In this document: in pieces, positions 31,737 to 33,670 of the stretch
Position numbering within the stretch: the stretch's first letter is position 1
How the letters are laid out: each line of letters starts with the position of its first letter
Assembly (NCBI GenBank): GCA_016870275.1
Contig: VGBZ01000027.1
Span: 1 to 33,670, forward strand
Direction of reading: 5' to 3'
DNA length: 33,670 bases
From: Actinomycetota bacterium
Lineage (GTDB): Bacteria; Actinomycetota; Acidimicrobiia; Acidimicrobiales; Microtrichaceae
Position numbers and translations under genes: made by a program
Notes under the pieces: model-generated
The model's database searches: none
Told to the model about the DNA's origin: nothing
The model's input: the letters and a program-made list of their open reading frames with translations, nothing else

Positions 31737-33334
31737 TCGCCTCGAACTCCCTCAACTGGTTGGTCCCTGCGCTCATCGGGGTGCCTTTTGTGGGCGCACT
31801 GGTGCTGGCAGTCATGCCCGCCCGACGCATCGAGTTGTTCCGGCCGGTGGCGTTGCTCTTCTCCGCCACCACCGGCATCCTCGCCATCTACCTGCTGACC
31901 CAGTTCAACGGCGACGAGGCTGGGTTCCAGTTCGCCGTGGAACAGCCGTGGGTCGAGGAGATCGGCATCTCGCTCACGTTCGGCGTCGACGGGATCTCGC
32001 TGTTCCTGATCGTGCTCACGGGCCTGATCTTCCCGATCGCCATGCTCGGCGCCACTCCGCACCACGATCCCAAGCCGTACTACGCATGGCTGTGTGTGCT
32101 GATGGGTGCGTCCATGGGCGTGTTCATGGCGTTGGACCTGGTGTTGTTCTTCGTGTTCTTCGAACTGGTGCTGGTCCCGATGTACTTCCTGATCGGACTG
32201 TGGGGGTACGCCGAGCGGACCACGGCCGCGACCAAGTTTTTCCTCTACACGATGTTCGGCTCGGCGCTGATGCTCGTGGGGTTGGTCGCCACAGCAGTCC
32301 TGCACCAGCGTGGCGTCGGTGGCGAGCTCACGTTCAACCTGCTCGAGATCGCCAACGATCCCGGTATCTCCAACGTTGCCGCCCGGGTCATCTTCGTGGC
32401 GTTCGCCGTGGCGTTCGCCATCAAGGTGCCGCTCGTCCCGCTGCACACGTGGCTTCCCGACGCCCACACCCAGGCCCCGACCGCCGGTTCGGTCATCCTG
32501 GCGGCGGTCATGTTGAAGCTGGGCACCTATGGGTTCCTGCGTTTCGGCATCTACCTGTTCCCCGAGGCCGCCGTCTGGGCCAAACCCGTGCTGTTGACCA
32601 TGGCGGTGCTCGGCATCACCTACGGCGCCATCGCTGCGACCATGCAGACCGACCTCAAGCGACTCGTCGCCTACTCGTCGATCGCCCACCTCGGATTCGT
32701 GGTGCTCGGGCTCTTCAGTCTCACCGTCGTGGGTATCGAGGGCGGAATCCTCATCATGGTGAACCACGGGATCACCACCGGTGCGTTGTTCCTGTTGGTC
32801 GGCATGGTCTACGAGCGTCGCCACACCCGTGAGATCTCGCAGCTGTCCGGCCTGCAGAAGTCCGCTCCGCTCCTCGCTGCGGTCATGACGATCGTGGTGC
32901 TCGCCTCGGTCGGCCTGCCGGGGCTGAACGGGTTCCCCGGTGAACTCCTCGCCCTGCTCGGGGCGTTCCAGACGTCTCGGGTCTGGGGCATCATTGCGGT
33001 GACCGGAGTGATCCTCGCCGCCCTCTACCTCCTGTGGGCCTACCAGCGCACCTTCCACGGACCGGCGACCGGCGAGAACGCCAAGATCCCCGACATGCGA
33101 CCGTCGGAGTTCCTCGTCATGGCACCGCTGTTGGTGCTGATCGTCGTGCTGGGCTTGTTCCCCGGCTTGATGCTCGACCGCATGGAGCCGTCGGTGAAGG
33201 CACTCATCGACCACGTCGACGAGTCCGTCGACGGCTTCGAGCAGAGCGTCTACGAGTTCGTCGGACCCGCTCCCGCATCGACCTCCGGCGCAGAAGGTGG
33301 GGGACACTCCGGCTCCAGCGGGGGTGAGGGCTGA
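31733..33334 (+). CDS. nuoM: NADH-quinone oxidoreductase subunit M
   Basis: A proton-pumping antiporter-like subunit (533 aa), about 14 helices. Visible motifs are F-F-E-L-V-L-V-P-M-Y-F-L-I-G (helix 5 glutamate), F-A-I-K-V-P-L-V-P-L-H-T-W-L-P-D-A-H-T-Q-A-P-T-A-G-S-V (helix 7-8 lysine) and D-L-K-R-L-V-A-Y-S-S-I-A-H-L-G. The C-terminal 40 residues are polar and Gly/Ser-rich. The GTG start overlaps the nuoL stop. Confidence 0.96.
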   Translation: MIASNSLNWLVPALIGVPFVGALVLAVMPARRIELFRPVALLFSATTGILAIYLLTQFNGDEAGFQFAVEQPWVEEIGISLTFGVDGISLFLIVLTGLIFPIAMLGATPHHDPKPYYAWLCVLMGASMGVFMALDLVLFFVFFELVLVPMYFLIGLWGYAERTTAATKFFLYTMFGSALMLVGLVATAVLHQRGVGGELTFNLLEIANDPGISNVAARVIFVAFAVAFAIKVPLVPLHTWLPDAHTQAPTAGSVILAAVMLKLGTYGFLRFGIYLFPEAAVWAKPVLLTMAVLGITYGAIAATMQTDLKRLVAYSSIAHLGFVVLGLFSLTVVGIEGGILIMVNHGITTGALFLLVGMVYERRHTREISQLSGLQKSAPLLAAVMTIVVLASVGLPGLNGFPGELLALLGAFQTSRVWGIIAVTGVILAALYLLWAYQRTFHGPATGENAKIPDMRPSEFLVMAPLLVLIVVLGLFPGLMLDRMEPSVKALIDHVDESVDGFEQSVYEFVGPAPASTSGAEGGGHSGSSGGEG

Positions 33335-33670
33335 TGTCGCCCCTCGGAGTCCTTGCGGCGTCGCTCCAGGACGTGCTCGTCGAGCCCGTCGAGCAGTTCG
33401 TCCTCCCGTCGGTCGACTGGGCGGCGATCGCACCGAACCTCATCCTCATGCTGGGCGGGATCCTGCTGCTCACCGTGGTGTCGGTGCTCAAGCGTCGGGT
33501 GCCGGCGTGGTTCGCCCCCGTGTGGACCATCTCCGCTGCCGTGGCCGCCGGGTGCGCCGTCGTGCCGTTGTGGCAGCGCTTCCTCGACTCCGGACCCGAG
33601 ACCCTCATCGGCGGTGCCGTCGGCCTCGACGGATTCTCGCTGTTCGCCACCGTGGTGGTCTGTATCTCCG
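33334..33670 (+). CDS. nuoN: NADH-quinone oxidoreductase subunit N, 5' part (cut by window end)
   Basis: Only the first 112 codons are present. The ATG overlaps the nuoM stop as TGATG. The visible part has a short polar N terminus, the segment V-D-W-A-A-I-A-P-N-L-I-L-M-L-G-G-I-L-L-L typical of the first NuoN helix, a second helix near 65-78, and G-L-D-G-F-S-L-F-A-T-V-V-V, matching the NuoN helix after the V-D-x-F/L loop. Position after nuoM supports the call. Confidence 0.9.
   Translation, partial: MSPLGVLAASLQDVLVEPVEQFVLPSVDWAAIAPNLILMLGGILLLTVVSVLKRRVPAWFAPVWTISAAVAAGCAVVPLWQRFLDSGPETLIGGAVGLDGFSLFATVVVCIS

Noticed and set aside
31667-33433. 588-codon minus-strand open frame
   Set aside because: It lies opposite nuoM and is rich in His, Gln, Glu and Arg, the usual product of reading a high-GC membrane protein gene backwards.

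Overview
The window is one high-GC, densely packed segment of a bacterial chromosome, most probably from an actinobacterium of the class Acidimicrobiia (Ilumatobacter/Microthrix relatives). This assignment is inferred. The clues are a rex-hem gene order as in actinobacteria, many GTG starts joined to the previous stop as GTGA, TANNNT -10 boxes placed for leaderless mRNAs, and a b6-type split cytochrome b instead of the mycobacterial qcrCAB layout. No RNA gene, insertion sequence, prophage or CRISPR array was seen.

Region 1 (1-242) has no gene. It holds three complete copies and one half copy of a palindromic element at about 47-bp period, then three perfect copies of a 10-bp repeat. Region 2 (243-8350) is a tetrapyrrole operon: the redox repressor rex, a Met8/CysG-type precorrin-2 dehydrogenase, hemA, hemC, a cobA-hemD fusion, a HAD phosphatase, hemB and hemL. 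Together these cover glutamyl-tRNA to uroporphyrinogen III plus the siroheme branch. Region 3 (8402-13160) is accessory: an unrecognised membrane protein, two divergent AI-2E-type permeases sharing one promoter, and a minus-strand pair of a membrane cytochrome c and an unknown membrane-anchored protein.

Region 4 (13406-33670) is about 20 kb with every gene on the plus strand. It first encodes an unusual cytochrome bc complex: a small membrane protein, a 2x[4Fe-4S] ferredoxin, b6-like cytochrome b, subunit-IV-like protein, Rieske protein, membrane di-haem cytochrome c, and a 330-residue unknown membrane protein. It then runs directly into nuoA to nuoN (complex I, nuoN cut by the window end). 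The layout suggests one respiratory unit taking electrons from NADH to quinone to cytochrome c. The tetrapyrrole operon supplies its haem precursors, and Rex, encoded at the left, may sense NADH for it: a Rex/CRP-like palindrome overlaps the predicted start of transcription of the bc operon.

The most interesting points are: a cysteine in the b6-like protein at exactly the spacing of the haem c_i cysteine of cytochrome b6f; a short N-terminal motif (E-V-P-E-H-L-L-x-R) shared by the subunit-IV-like protein and the divergently encoded cytochrome c; two unknown membrane proteins and a ferredoxin built into the bc locus; the Rex-like operator; and a divergent promoter with overlapping -10 boxes whose minus-strand gene seems to lack a normal start codon.
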